DNA of 64,000 nucleotides from Pseudomonas saudimassiliensis (GTDB lineage: Bacteria > Pseudomonadota > Gammaproteobacteria > Pseudomonadales > Pseudomonadaceae). Of the stretch, positions 36,338 through 45,785 are shown in pieces. The notes under the pieces are model-generated. The model made no database searches. It was given only the letters and a program-made list of their open reading frames with translations, and was not told the origin of the DNA. The translations under genes and the position numbers were made by a program. How positions within the stretch are numbered: position 1 is the stretch's first letter; the number at the start of each line of letters is the position of its first letter. The DNA is taken from assembly GCF_000939975.1 (NCBI RefSeq), contig NZ_LK391969.1:434001-498000 (forward strand), given 5' to 3'.

Positions 36338-38248
36338 TTAGAAGCTTACGCCGAAGCTGACGGCGGCGAAGTCGCGGTCGACCAGGGTGTTGTACTTGCC
36401 ATCAAAGAAGTTGGTGTAGCTGATGCTGGCGTTGTACTTGTTGGCGTAATCGGCATTTAGACCCAGGCTGACCGACTTAGCGTTCTCATTGAAGTTGGGG
36501 CTGTAACCCTCAACGTCATGGGACCAGGCGATGTTCGGGCTCAGGTTGATACCGGCGATCACGTTGGCATAATCCAGCGACGCCCGCAGACGATAGCCCC
36601 AGGAGAAGTCGGTGAAGAAGCCGTTGTTTTCGCACCAGCTCGCGCCGTGTGGGTTATCTGGATTGTTGGAGCGGCAGTCGCCATTGGCGTCAGGGCTCTG
36701 GCCGAACAATGAATCGCGACCGAACTTGGTTTCCCCATTGCCACTACCGATGCCACTGATGTAGTTGGCACCTACCTCACCGATTAGCGCCAAACGGCTA
36801 GCACCCATTACCCGGTCAATAAAGTGCACCGCGCTAACAGAAGCCTGCCAAAATTCCTTGCGCTCGTATCCTTGAATGACACCTGTGGACGGATCCCACG
36901 CATCGTAGTCCCGATGGCTATCGTCATAACCAGTGTTCAACGCCGCGGCACTCAGATCACCGGTATTGATTTGAATTGGCATGTTGGGACGGTAGCTCAA
37001 CTCGCCAGCAACCGACATGCCACCGATATCGGTGCCGAAGCTCACACCGTACAGCCGGATGTCTTCGGGATGCTCAAAGAAATAGCCTGCTGCGCCTCGG
37101 CTACCGTCATAGCCCGGCACGATTCCGGCCTCAGCTGCGGCTGCTGCCGCTTGAGCCCGCTGGGCCAGCTGTTGAGCGAGAGCCAGATCACCGGCTTGTC
37201 CAGCAGCTGCAGCTGCCTGAGCCAACGCGGCTGCAGTACCAGCATTAACAGCAAAATCGCCGCGAACGTTGGAGTAGAAGGGGTTACGGCTATGGTAGTT
37301 CATAGCGTAAAAACCAAACTCGGTGTTGTTCAGCGCTGGAGCGAACCAACGGAACGCAACACCAAACTGGCCGCTGTCGCTAGCCTCTTTATCCTTGCGG
37401 CTACGAACAATATAGGTAGCTGTATCCATGCCCCCTTGATTCAGCCGTGGGTCACCATGGGGGTAGTCCTCACCTGTGTATACCAGACGATCATTACACC
37501 CACGCGCCGCCACGTCAGTAGTCGAGAAGAACGTACCGCAGTTATCCGCAACAGTGCCGTGCCACTTGAGCTGGTAGAAGGCTTCCATACTCAGGTTCTC
37601 GGTCAGACCCTGGGAGATGTAGAGCATCTCGACCGGCAGCAGACCTTCCTTCAGCTCGGCGCCGGGACGGCGGAAAGCGGAAGCATCGATGGGGTTGATG
37701 GCGTTGATGCCGTTCTGGATGAAGACGCCCTCACCCCAGCTGACCACCTGGCGACCCAACCGGACGTTACCGGGGTTCTGGCCAATGGAGTAGTTGTGGT
37801 AGACGAAAGCGTCCAGCAACTGGATACCAGCACCTTTCTGCAGCGGGTGGCGGCCGGAATCGCTGATGTCGTAGAATTCCTGGTGGCCATCCTTGGTTTC
37901 AAAGTCGTACCAGTAGTTGCCACGGAAGAAGGCACCCGAATCACCGTAGCGCAGCTCGAGGTCGTGGGAGCCTTTGAAGATCTTGGAGAAGACATCGCCT
38001 TTGTCGTAGTTCAGGCGACCATCATCGGAAGTACGTGCCGCAGCTTCACCGCCTTCACTGCGCAGAAAGTACAGACGCTTGTCCCGCCCAGCGGTAGACA
38101 TGCTCGCCCCGATCGACAGCTGCGAATCCAGCTGAGCTTCGACTTCCCCGATGTTGAAACTGACTGCGTTTGCAGAACCTGAAAAACTGGCCAATCCGAT
38201 AGCCAGGGGCAAGGCCGCGAGCGACCAAGCATGCATTTTTTTTGTCAT
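36338..38248 (-). CDS. DUF1302 family outer-membrane beta-barrel protein
   Basis: The protein is 636 residues from the ATG at 38248, with a signal peptide ending SGSANA. The mature start VSFNIGEVEAQLDSQLSIGAS and the C-terminal AAVSFGVSF with terminal Phe mark an outer-membrane barrel of the DUF1302 family. Residues about 340-385 form an Ala/Gln-rich segment (AAALAQAAAAAGQAG…), predicted as a periplasmic or plug-like helix. The central third (about 36780-37560) reads visibly less GC-rich than both ends, suggesting replacement of surface-exposed loops. It is first in the operon with DUF1329 and divergent from an AraC regulator. Confidence 0.9.
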   Translation of the reverse strand: MTKKMHAWSLAALPLAIGLASFSGSANAVSFNIGEVEAQLDSQLSIGASMSTAGRDKRLYFLRSEGGEAAARTSDDGRLNYDKGDVFSKIFKGSHDLELRYGDSGAFFRGNYWYDFETKDGHQEFYDISDSGRHPLQKGAGIQLLDAFVYHNYSIGQNPGNVRLGRQVVSWGEGVFIQNGINAINPIDASAFRRPGAELKEGLLPVEMLYISQGLTENLSMEAFYQLKWHGTVADNCGTFFSTTDVAARGCNDRLVYTGEDYPHGDPRLNQGGMDTATYIVRSRKDKEASDSGQFGVAFRWFAPALNNTEFGFYAMNYHSRNPFYSNVRGDFAVNAGTAAALAQAAAAAGQAGDLALAQQLAQRAQAAAAAAEAGIVPGYDGSRGAAGYFFEHPEDIRLYGVSFGTDIGGMSVAGELSYRPNMPIQINTGDLSAAALNTGYDDSHRDYDAWDPSTGVIQGYERKEFWQASVSAVHFIDRVMGASRLALIGEVGANYISGIGSGNGETKFGRDSLFGQSPDANGDCRSNNPDNPHGASWCENNGFFTDFSWGYRLRASLDYANVIAGINLSPNIAWSHDVEGYSPNFNENAKSVSLGLNADYANKYNASISYTNFFDGKYNTLVDRDFAAVSFGVSF

Positions 38249-38344
38249 TGTGCTGCTCCGTTTGGGTGACATGAACCTGTGTATCAAAGAGACACGTTCA
38301 GGACGCCACCGAGTCTGTCACGAGCACTACAAAAAGAACCTGCC

Positions 38345-38412
38345 CCAAATGGCCAAATCATTTGTCCCTGACGGCCATTCATCAAACAAATCTGACCAAT
38401 CAGTCATTTGAA
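38345..38412. promoter_or_regulatory. Possible AraC-type operator region upstream of the DUF1302 operon
   Basis: In the 495-base gap between the divergent DUF1302 and AraC genes, ATGGCCAAATCATTTG (from 38349) and ACGGCCATTCATCAAA (from 38371) are imperfect direct repeats whose GGCC cores lie 22 bases apart, about two helical turns. This spacing is typical of AraC-family half-sites. CAAATGATTTG-like palindromes overlap the first copy. The rest of the gap holds no gene. Confidence 0.35.
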
Positions 38413-38743
38413 ACCAGCTTGACATTCCTCCGTCGTCGCGATGTCGCAAGTTTGCACGGCAGGCGAATGTTTGATAGAAATACGGCTCTGGATAAAGGAT
38501 CTGCTGTCATTTCCTCATAGGAAGGAGGATTGGTAGCAAACCCACGCCCACGGAACGGGAGCCCAATCCTATCCTCACCCAAACAGGCGATCGCCCCGTA
38601 GCACTTGGCCATGTTATCTCGCCGCCCATTTCGCCATGCGAAACATGGTTCCAAGTGACAACTGGCGAGCACTGCCGTTGTAGCTTAACATCAGTGAGAC
38701 AGATTATTGATGTGTTCATGCCCCATGCATTAGAAGGAGCAGT

Positions 38744-39778
38744 ATGCCGGGAAGCTTGAAGGAACAATCAAGACCACGCGTTCGCGAACATGGTTTCTGG
38801 GTATCGGTGATCGACCGGGCCCTGGGGCATTATGGTGTAGCGCTGGGGCAATCGAGTCTGGCGTATAACCTGACCAATGGCAACCGGCCCGCTCCCGCCT
38901 TCATCGAGCAAGCCAACTGCAATCTCGTCTGGGCCGAAGCCACCCGCCTCGCGGATGACGACCTGTTCGGTCTGCGGCTTCAGCGGATCTTTACTCCCAC
39001 TGCTCTCAATCTGCTCAGCCTGTCAGTCAGCGCCTGCAATACAGGTGTCGCTGCGCTTAGCCAACTGGTTCGTTTTTTCCCTATTGTTACCACCCAGATA
39101 CGCCTGGAACTGGAGCGCGACGCCGACGAGTCGCGGCTGTTGCTGATTCCAGTCGGCGCCCCCCATCCCCAACAGCTGCAAGCGCTGCTCGGCTACCTGG
39201 GCCGCCTGTTGCGCCAGCTTGATGACGCCCAGGACGGGCTGTTCAAGCGTGCTTTTCTCCAGCGGACCGAAGACCTCCCGCTGTGCCAGCGTCTGCTGGG
39301 TTGCGACCAGGTCGAGATCAGCGAGCAATATGGCCTGGCCATGCCGGCCGCCCTACTGGACCGACCGCTGGCGAGCGCCGACCCCTTCATCGCCACTCGG
39401 CTGACGGAGACCCTGCAGGACATGATCGCCAGCCTGCCCGCCCACGACCTGGTCGAGCAGGTGAAGCGGCGGGTGCAGTTGTTGCTGGGGTCCGGGGACA
39501 TCTCACTGGAACGCATTGCCTGCCCGCTGAACATCAGCGCGCGCCATCTGCGGCGCAAGCTGAGCCAGGAGGGCACCTCCTACGAGCAGTTGGTCGACGA
39601 GGTGCGGCGGGAAACCGCCATGCGCATGATCGGCGAGGGGCAGCTATCGCTAACCAGCATCGCCTACGAGCTGGGCTTTCTGGATCCGAGCAGCTTTACC
39701 CGAGCCTTCCGCCGCTGGACCAACATGAGCCCGACAAGCTTCCGCCAGCAGGTAGCGGAATCCTCTTCCGGCCGCTGA
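38744..39778 (+). CDS. AraC family transcriptional regulator with arabinose-binding-like N-domain
   Basis: The protein is 344 residues, with AAGGAG just before the ATG. The N-terminal ~210 residues fit the Arabinose_bd type ligand domain found in OruR/ArgR-like and lipid-responsive AraC regulators. The C-terminal ~100 residues hold the double helix-turn-helix: SLERIACPLNISARHLRRKL and SLTSIAYELGFLDPSSFTRAFRRW. Divergent orientation from the DUF1302-DUF1329 operon suggests it controls that operon, probably in response to a hydrophobic acid or its CoA pathway intermediate. Confidence 0.9.
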   Translation: MPGSLKEQSRPRVREHGFWVSVIDRALGHYGVALGQSSLAYNLTNGNRPAPAFIEQANCNLVWAEATRLADDDLFGLRLQRIFTPTALNLLSLSVSACNTGVAALSQLVRFFPIVTTQIRLELERDADESRLLLIPVGAPHPQQLQALLGYLGRLLRQLDDAQDGLFKRAFLQRTEDLPLCQRLLGCDQVEISEQYGLAMPAALLDRPLASADPFIATRLTETLQDMIASLPAHDLVEQVKRRVQLLLGSGDISLERIACPLNISARHLRRKLSQEGTSYEQLVDEVRRETAMRMIGEGQLSLTSIAYELGFLDPSSFTRAFRRWTNMSPTSFRQQVAESSSGR

Positions 39779-39820
39779 CGACCCGGCGAGCCCGCTCGCC
39801 AGGCCCAGCGGCCCCACCGG

Positions 39821-40675
39821 TCATTCCGGCTTACTGAACAGCAGGGTCATGCGATCGCTTTCGCCAATGGCGAGGTACTGCGCCCGGTTCCCGTCCCCCA
39901 GGCGCAGCGTGGGTGGCAACGTCCAGACACCTTCGGGATGCTGCGTGGTGTCCTGGGGGTTCTGGTTGACCGGGCTACGGGACAACAGCTCGAACCCTGC
40001 CTCCTGCGCCAGCTCGATCACCAGCTCTTCGGTGACATAGCCGGAACGGATCATGGTCTCCAGATCGGTGCCGATGCGCGCCCGATGTTCAACCAGCCCC
40101 AGCAGCCCCCCTGGCTTGAGCGCGGCATACATCTTGGCAAATACCACGGCCGTCTCTTCCCGCCCCTGGCTCAACCAGTTATGGACGTTGCGGAAGGTCA
40201 GCACCCGATCCGCCGAGCCCGGCGGGGCGATCGGCGTGTCCGGGTCGTAGTTGAGGACCTGAAGCTCGACCCGATCGTACACCTCGGGATCATCTGCCAG
40301 CTTTTCCTGGTATTGCGCCAGGGAGGTGCGGAAGAACTCGACCGGGCTGTTCGGATCAAAATGCGCCGCAATATAGCGCCCCTCTTCCCGCAGCAGCGGC
40401 GCCAGGATTTCGGTGTACCAGCCCGCACCGGGCCAGATCTCGATCACGGTGTGCTGGGGCTCCACCGCGAAGAACGCCAAGGTCTGCTCGGGATTGCGCC
40501 CCGCATCGCGCATGACATTGGAGATGCTCCGGACCGGACTACCCACCGCCTTGCGGATCGACTCCTGCTGCTCCGGGGCTAACCGGGGCGGTACCGCCGA
40601 GGGCGGCGCAGTGGTTTGTGCGTAAACCAGTCCGGCGGCAATCAATAGTGTCCCGCCGATGAAACTCTTCAACAT
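39821..40675 (-). CDS. Class I SAM-dependent methyltransferase-like protein with signal peptide
   Basis: The protein is 284 residues. The first 19 residues form a clear signal peptide (MLKSFIGGTLLIAAGLVYAQ), which is odd for a methyltransferase because SAM is cytoplasmic. The Rossmann core is recognisable: motif I as VIEIWPGAGWYTEI, the acidic end of strand 2 as AHFDPN, and motif post-II LKPGGLLGLVEHRA. Related exported proteins are common in gammaproteobacteria and unassigned. It is convergent with the AraC gene, 42 bases apart. Confidence 0.82.
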   Translation of the reverse strand: MLKSFIGGTLLIAAGLVYAQTTAPPSAVPPRLAPEQQESIRKAVGSPVRSISNVMRDAGRNPEQTLAFFAVEPQHTVIEIWPGAGWYTEILAPLLREEGRYIAAHFDPNSPVEFFRTSLAQYQEKLADDPEVYDRVELQVLNYDPDTPIAPPGSADRVLTFRNVHNWLSQGREETAVVFAKMYAALKPGGLLGLVEHRARIGTDLETMIRSGYVTEELVIELAQEAGFELLSRSPVNQNPQDTTQHPEGVWTLPPTLRLGDGNRAQYLAIGESDRMTLLFSKPE

Positions 40676-40851
40676 CCTGACCTCCGTGGTGAAATCTCCA
40701 ACGGGCGTACCGCCGGTCTATCAGACTTGCTTATGCATCCCCATTCCAGCGGTGGGACATGCTTTTCGGGCTGACGCTCCCTCTATAAGGTCAGCCTCAA
40801 CCAACTACATATGCTGTGGTTCAATCTACTCCGACTGCCCAAGGATCCATT

Positions 40852-42048
<1,197 letters not shown>

Positions 42049-42063
42049 TTAGTCCTCGCGGTT

Positions 42064-42082
42064 AGGCGCCCACCGGGCGCCT
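42064..42082 (+). terminator. Short perfect hairpin, possible terminator or attenuator
   Basis: AGGCGCCC and GGGCGCCT form an 8-bp perfect stem with a 3-base loop 15 bases after the acyl-CoA dehydrogenase stop. There is no T-run beyond TTC, so it may only reduce read-through into the SDR gene. Confidence 0.4.
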
Positions 42083-42169
42083 TCGCGGCGGGGCGCCGCT
42101 CTGCACGCTTCATCAGCTGGCGGGCGGCGCGACTCGCAAACCTCCATACATCTTCACAAGGAGCTGCCC

Positions 42170-42934
42170 ATGAGCACTCTTTTTGACCTGACCGGCAAGG
42201 TCGCTGTCATTACCGGCTCGACCAAGGGCATCGGCAAGTCGATCGCCGAGGAATTCGCCAAGGCCGGGGCCCGCGTGGTCATCTCCAGCCGCAAGGCCGA
42301 TGCCTGCGAAAAGGTCGCCGGTGAGCTGCAGGCCCAGGGCTTCGAAGCGCTGGCTGTGCCCTGTCACGTGGGCGACAAGGCGCAACTGCAGAACCTGGTC
42401 GATACCACCATCAACACCTGGGGCAAGATCGACATCCTGGTATGCAACGCCGCTACCAACCCGGTGTACGGCCCCACGGCGGAGGTCAGTGACGAAGCCT
42501 TCGACAAGATCATGGGGACCAACGTCAAGGGCACCTTCTGGCTGTGCAACATGGTCATTCCGCAGATGACCCGCCTGGGCGGCGGCTCCATTGTGCTGCT
42601 GTCGAGCATCGCCGGTATCCGCGCCAGTGCCAATATCGGTGTGTACGGCATGTCCAAGGCCGCCGAAGCCGGCCTGGCCCGCAACCTGGCGCTGGAATGG
42701 GGTCCGCAGAACATCCGCGTCAATGCCATCGCCCCCGGCCTGATCCGGACCGACTTTGCCCAGGCCCTGCTGGACGATCCCGATCGTCTCACCCGGGTCG
42801 AGCAGTCGCTGCCGCTGCGCCGGGTAGGTGAGCCGGTGGATATCGCCGGCGTCGCGCTGTTCCTGGCCTCCTCGGCCGGCGCCTATGTAACCGGGCAGAC
42901 CATCGTCGCCGACGGTGGCGACACCATTACCTGA
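42170..42934 (+). CDS. Short-chain dehydrogenase/reductase (LvaD-like)
   Basis: The protein is 254 residues, a standard classical SDR. The cofactor motif TGSTKGIG is at 15-22, the NAAT strand-4 motif follows, and the catalytic tyrosine and lysine are Tyr159 and Lys163 in YGMSK. NAD or NADP preference is not obvious. It lies between the ACAD10/11-like and APH-like genes with good Shine-Dalgarno sequence (AAGGAG). In the levulinate pathway the matching enzyme oxidises or reduces a 3-/4-hydroxyacyl-CoA; here the assignment is by context. Confidence 0.88.
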   Translation: MSTLFDLTGKVAVITGSTKGIGKSIAEEFAKAGARVVISSRKADACEKVAGELQAQGFEALAVPCHVGDKAQLQNLVDTTINTWGKIDILVCNAATNPVYGPTAEVSDEAFDKIMGTNVKGTFWLCNMVIPQMTRLGGGSIVLLSSIAGIRASANIGVYGMSKAAEAGLARNLALEWGPQNIRVNAIAPGLIRTDFAQALLDDPDRLTRVEQSLPLRRVGEPVDIAGVALFLASSAGAYVTGQTIVADGGDTIT

Positions 42935-43026
42935 GCCATCCAGTCCGCTGTCGCCCCACTGGCATTCCTGCCGCCGGGGTGGCACGCTTGATACCCATCA
43001 GAACCCAGACACTACGGATCTTCTAC

Positions 43027-44076
43027 ATGAGCGAAGCCACCCTGATCGATGTATTGTCGGCCCACCGTTTCGATGAGACGAAACTGGCGGCCTACCTGCA
43101 AGGACGCATACCGGGCGCCGAGCACGGCATGACCATTCAACAGTTCCAGGGTGGGCAGTCCAACCCCACTTTCCTGCTAAGCATTGGCGAAAACCGCTAC
43201 GTGCTGCGCAAGAAGCCGCCGGGCAAGCTGTTGCCTTCGGCGCATATGATCGAACGCGAATACCAGGTCATCAGCGCCCTGGGCGACACTGGCGTGCCGG
43301 TTCCCAAGGCTCGCCTGCTGTGCGAGGACCCGGAGGTCATAGGCACACCCTTCTACATCATGGACCACGTGGCCGGTCGGGTGCATTCCCACCCGCTGCT
43401 GGAGAAGGTGGATATCGAGCAGCGCATGCCGATTCACCGCTCGATGATCGAGACCATGGCCAAGCTGCACCAGGTCGACTGGAAGGCCGTCGGGCTGGAA
43501 AGCTACGGCAAGCACGAAGGCTACGTACCCCGTCAGATCAAACGCTGGAGTGGCCAGTTCGAAGCCAGCCGCACCGGCGACATGCCGTCCATGGATGCCC
43601 TCATGGCCTGGCTGCCGGAAAACGCGCCGCAGGATGATGTCACCACCATTGCCCATGGCGACTTCCGCATCGGCAACCTGATCCTGCATCCGGAACGCCC
43701 TGAAGTCGTTGCCATCCTCGACTGGGAACTCGCCACGCTGGGCCACCCGCTGTCCGACCTGGCCTATTGCTGCCTGCCCTATCACCAGAGCACTGGCATC
43801 GAAGGAATGCGTGGGCTGAAGGGGGTGAACCTCAAGGACTACAATGTGCCGGAAGAACAGCAGGTGCTGGATTGGTACTGCGAGTTCACCGGGCGCACGG
43901 AAATCCCCAACTGGAACTTCTTCGTGGCCTTCTCGTTGTTCCGCCTGGCGGCGATTGTGCAGGGTGTCTACCACCGGGCACTGCAGGGCAACGCCAGTAA
44001 CGCCGACGCGCTCGAAGTGGGCAAGCGGGCCAGCCTGCTGGCCGACACCGGCTGGGAAATTGCCCAGCGCAAATAG
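43027..44076 (+). CDS. APH-like phosphotransferase (ACAD10/11 kinase domain-like, LvaA-like)
   Basis: The protein is 349 residues from the ATG at 43027. It has the aminoglycoside-phosphotransferase fold with the Brenner motif HGDFRIGN (His210-Asp212) and the metal Asp232 in ILDWE. This subgroup corresponds to the N-terminal domain of mammalian ACAD10/11 and to LvaA, which phosphorylates the 4-hydroxyl of 4-hydroxyacyl-CoA; it is not expected to give antibiotic resistance. The C-terminal half (…FSLFRLAAIVQGVY…) fits this subgroup. Confidence 0.88.
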   Translation: MSEATLIDVLSAHRFDETKLAAYLQGRIPGAEHGMTIQQFQGGQSNPTFLLSIGENRYVLRKKPPGKLLPSAHMIEREYQVISALGDTGVPVPKARLLCEDPEVIGTPFYIMDHVAGRVHSHPLLEKVDIEQRMPIHRSMIETMAKLHQVDWKAVGLESYGKHEGYVPRQIKRWSGQFEASRTGDMPSMDALMAWLPENAPQDDVTTIAHGDFRIGNLILHPERPEVVAILDWELATLGHPLSDLAYCCLPYHQSTGIEGMRGLKGVNLKDYNVPEEQQVLDWYCEFTGRTEIPNWNFFVAFSLFRLAAIVQGVYHRALQGNASNADALEVGKRASLLADTGWEIAQRK

Positions 44077-44294
44077 AGGCGTGACACCTGGGAATGTCGG
44101 GCACCAGCTCGTACCAAAGCCAGCCGGCAGCGTAGGAATCACCGGCTGGTTCCGCTCATCGAGCAAGTGCGACAGTCCCAGGCAGGCCGTGGTTCATGCA
44201 TGGCCCCTCGCGGAGCCAGCCGTGTATCCCGGCCCGCTGCATATCGAGATAACAACTCGATAACCGTCCCCCGATAATTCCAAAAGGTAATTCC

Positions 44295-45080
44295 ATGTCC
44301 AAACCTATCAAACGCGTCCTGCTCACCAACGACGATGGCTGGCGAGGTCCCGGTCTCAAGGTCATGGAGGAAATTGCCGCGCAGATCGCCGAAGAGGTGT
44401 GGATCGTCTCGCCTGACCTGGATCAGAGCGGCGTGTCCATGTCGGTGACCCTGCATCACCCCTTGCGTTTGCACACCTTCGGAGAGCGCCGCTTCAGCAT
44501 CAGCGGAACGCCCAGCGACTGCGTGCTGCTCGGCGTCTCCGAGTTGATGCCCGAGCCGCCGGACCTGGTGCTGTCGGGCGTCAATCATGGGGCCAACTTC
44601 AGCGACTCGGTGGCCTTTTCCGGCACCATCGGCGGGGCGCTGACGGCCACCCTGCTCAACATCCCGGCGATCGCCCTGAGCCAGGCCTACCACCGTGGCG
44701 TCCCGGCCCATTGGGATACCGCCCGGCAGTTCGGTCCCGCCGTGGTACGTCAGCTTCTGGAGCGCGGCTGGCCGGAAGACTGCGCGATGAATATCAACTT
44801 CCCGGCGATGACGCCCAAGCAGGTCAAGGGTATCGCCATCTGCCGGCCCCGCCGCGGCAGCATCGGCGGCGTGAATATCGAAGCACGCCGGGATACCCGG
44901 GACATCCCCTACTACTGGATGGGCTTTCAGCGCCAGACCGACCGGGTCGACGCACCGGAAAGCGATGTGAGCGCGCTGCGCGAGGGACTGATCAGCATGT
45001 CGCCGCTGCGACTGGAGCGGGATATCGCCGCTGATTGGCAGATCGATACCGCCGACATGGCGAAACAGCTGGGGATCTGA
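44295..45080 (+). CDS. surE: SurE-like 5'/3'-nucleotidase
   Basis: The protein is 261 residues with AAGG before the ATG. The metal site is intact: Asp13 and Asp14 in TNDDG, Ser45 in SGVSMS and Asn97 in SGVNHGAN. It hydrolyses nucleoside 3'- or 5'-monophosphates. The Pseudomonas housekeeping surE normally sits beside pcm, nlpD and rpoS; this one does not, so it may be a second copy. The 218-base gap upstream contains a GC-rich inverted repeat (CCAGCCGG…CCGGCTGG, about 44117-44148) and no gene. Confidence 0.88.
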   Translation: MSKPIKRVLLTNDDGWRGPGLKVMEEIAAQIAEEVWIVSPDLDQSGVSMSVTLHHPLRLHTFGERRFSISGTPSDCVLLGVSELMPEPPDLVLSGVNHGANFSDSVAFSGTIGGALTATLLNIPAIALSQAYHRGVPAHWDTARQFGPAVVRQLLERGWPEDCAMNINFPAMTPKQVKGIAICRPRRGSIGGVNIEARRDTRDIPYYWMGFQRQTDRVDAPESDVSALREGLISMSPLRLERDIAADWQIDTADMAKQLGI

Positions 45081-45179
45081 TCTCTCGGTGCCGGCGAGGC
45101 TTGCTCCTCGTCCGGCCCCATTTCCCAATCACCGCTTGCAGTAATAAGATGGCCTGGCACCCCGTTCCAGGAGCCTGCC

Positions 45180-45710
45180 ATGCGCCGCCATCCACTCCAT
45201 CTGCTCTATAGTATCGACCGCTGCGAGCTCGGCGGCCTCCTGCTCGCTGCCTGTGATAACGGGATCTGCGCGATCCTGCTGGGCGACGATCCCGAGCTGC
45301 TGGTAGCCGATCTGCAGCGCCGCTTCCCCCGCGCCAACCTCACCCAGGATGATGCGACCCTGGCTACGGATATGCAGGCCCTGCGGGCCTATCTCGACCA
45401 TCCGGTGGGTGAGCTGCGGCTGGAACGCCCGCTCACTGCCTACGGCAGCGAGTTTCAGCAGCAGGTATGGGCCGAACTGGCCAGGGTGCCGGCCGGGCAG
45501 ACCATCAGTTATACCGAGCTAGCCACACGGCTGGGCAAGCCGGCAGCAGTACGCGCCGTAGCCGGCGCCTGCGCCGCCAACCCGCTGGCCATTGTCGTAC
45601 CCTGCCATCGGGTGCTACGCAGCGACGGCGGCATTTCGGGCTACCGGTGGGGGGTGGATCGCAAGGAGAAGTTGATTGACCTGGAGCGGCGGCTGGCGTC
45701 CACCCGGTAG
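45180..45710 (+). CDS. ogt: Methylated-DNA-protein-cysteine methyltransferase (Ogt/Ada-C type)
   Basis: The protein is 176 residues with GGAG before the ATG. The active site PCHRV puts the acceptor cysteine at 142, with the helix-turn-helix (TISYTELATRLGKPAAVRAVAGACAANP) just before it. It repairs O6-alkylguanine by irreversible transfer of the alkyl group to itself. It has no Ada N-terminal methyl-phosphotriester domain, so it is probably a stand-alone Ogt-like repair enzyme. Confidence 0.92.
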   Translation: MRRHPLHLLYSIDRCELGGLLLAACDNGICAILLGDDPELLVADLQRRFPRANLTQDDATLATDMQALRAYLDHPVGELRLERPLTAYGSEFQQQVWAELARVPAGQTISYTELATRLGKPAAVRAVAGACAANPLAIVVPCHRVLRSDGGISGYRWGVDRKEKLIDLERRLASTR

Positions 45711-45785
45711 GAAGACCTCGGAGGATGGGCCGCCCACAATGCCGGTCCAGCACTGTGGGAGACCTGTTTGGGCCAGGCTGGCCCT

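Noticed and set aside
35123-36460. Long plus-strand open frames antisense to the DUF1329 and DUF1302 genes
   Set aside because: They lack signals and domains, and the minus-strand genes are certain.
43027-44076. Aminoglycoside resistance function for the APH-like gene
   Set aside because: Gene context and sequence match ACAD10/11-associated metabolic kinases, not drug-modifying enzymes.
45740-45785. A GTGGGAG stretch resembling half of a REP element
   Set aside because: No matching inverted arm nearby, so it is not enough to call a repeat.
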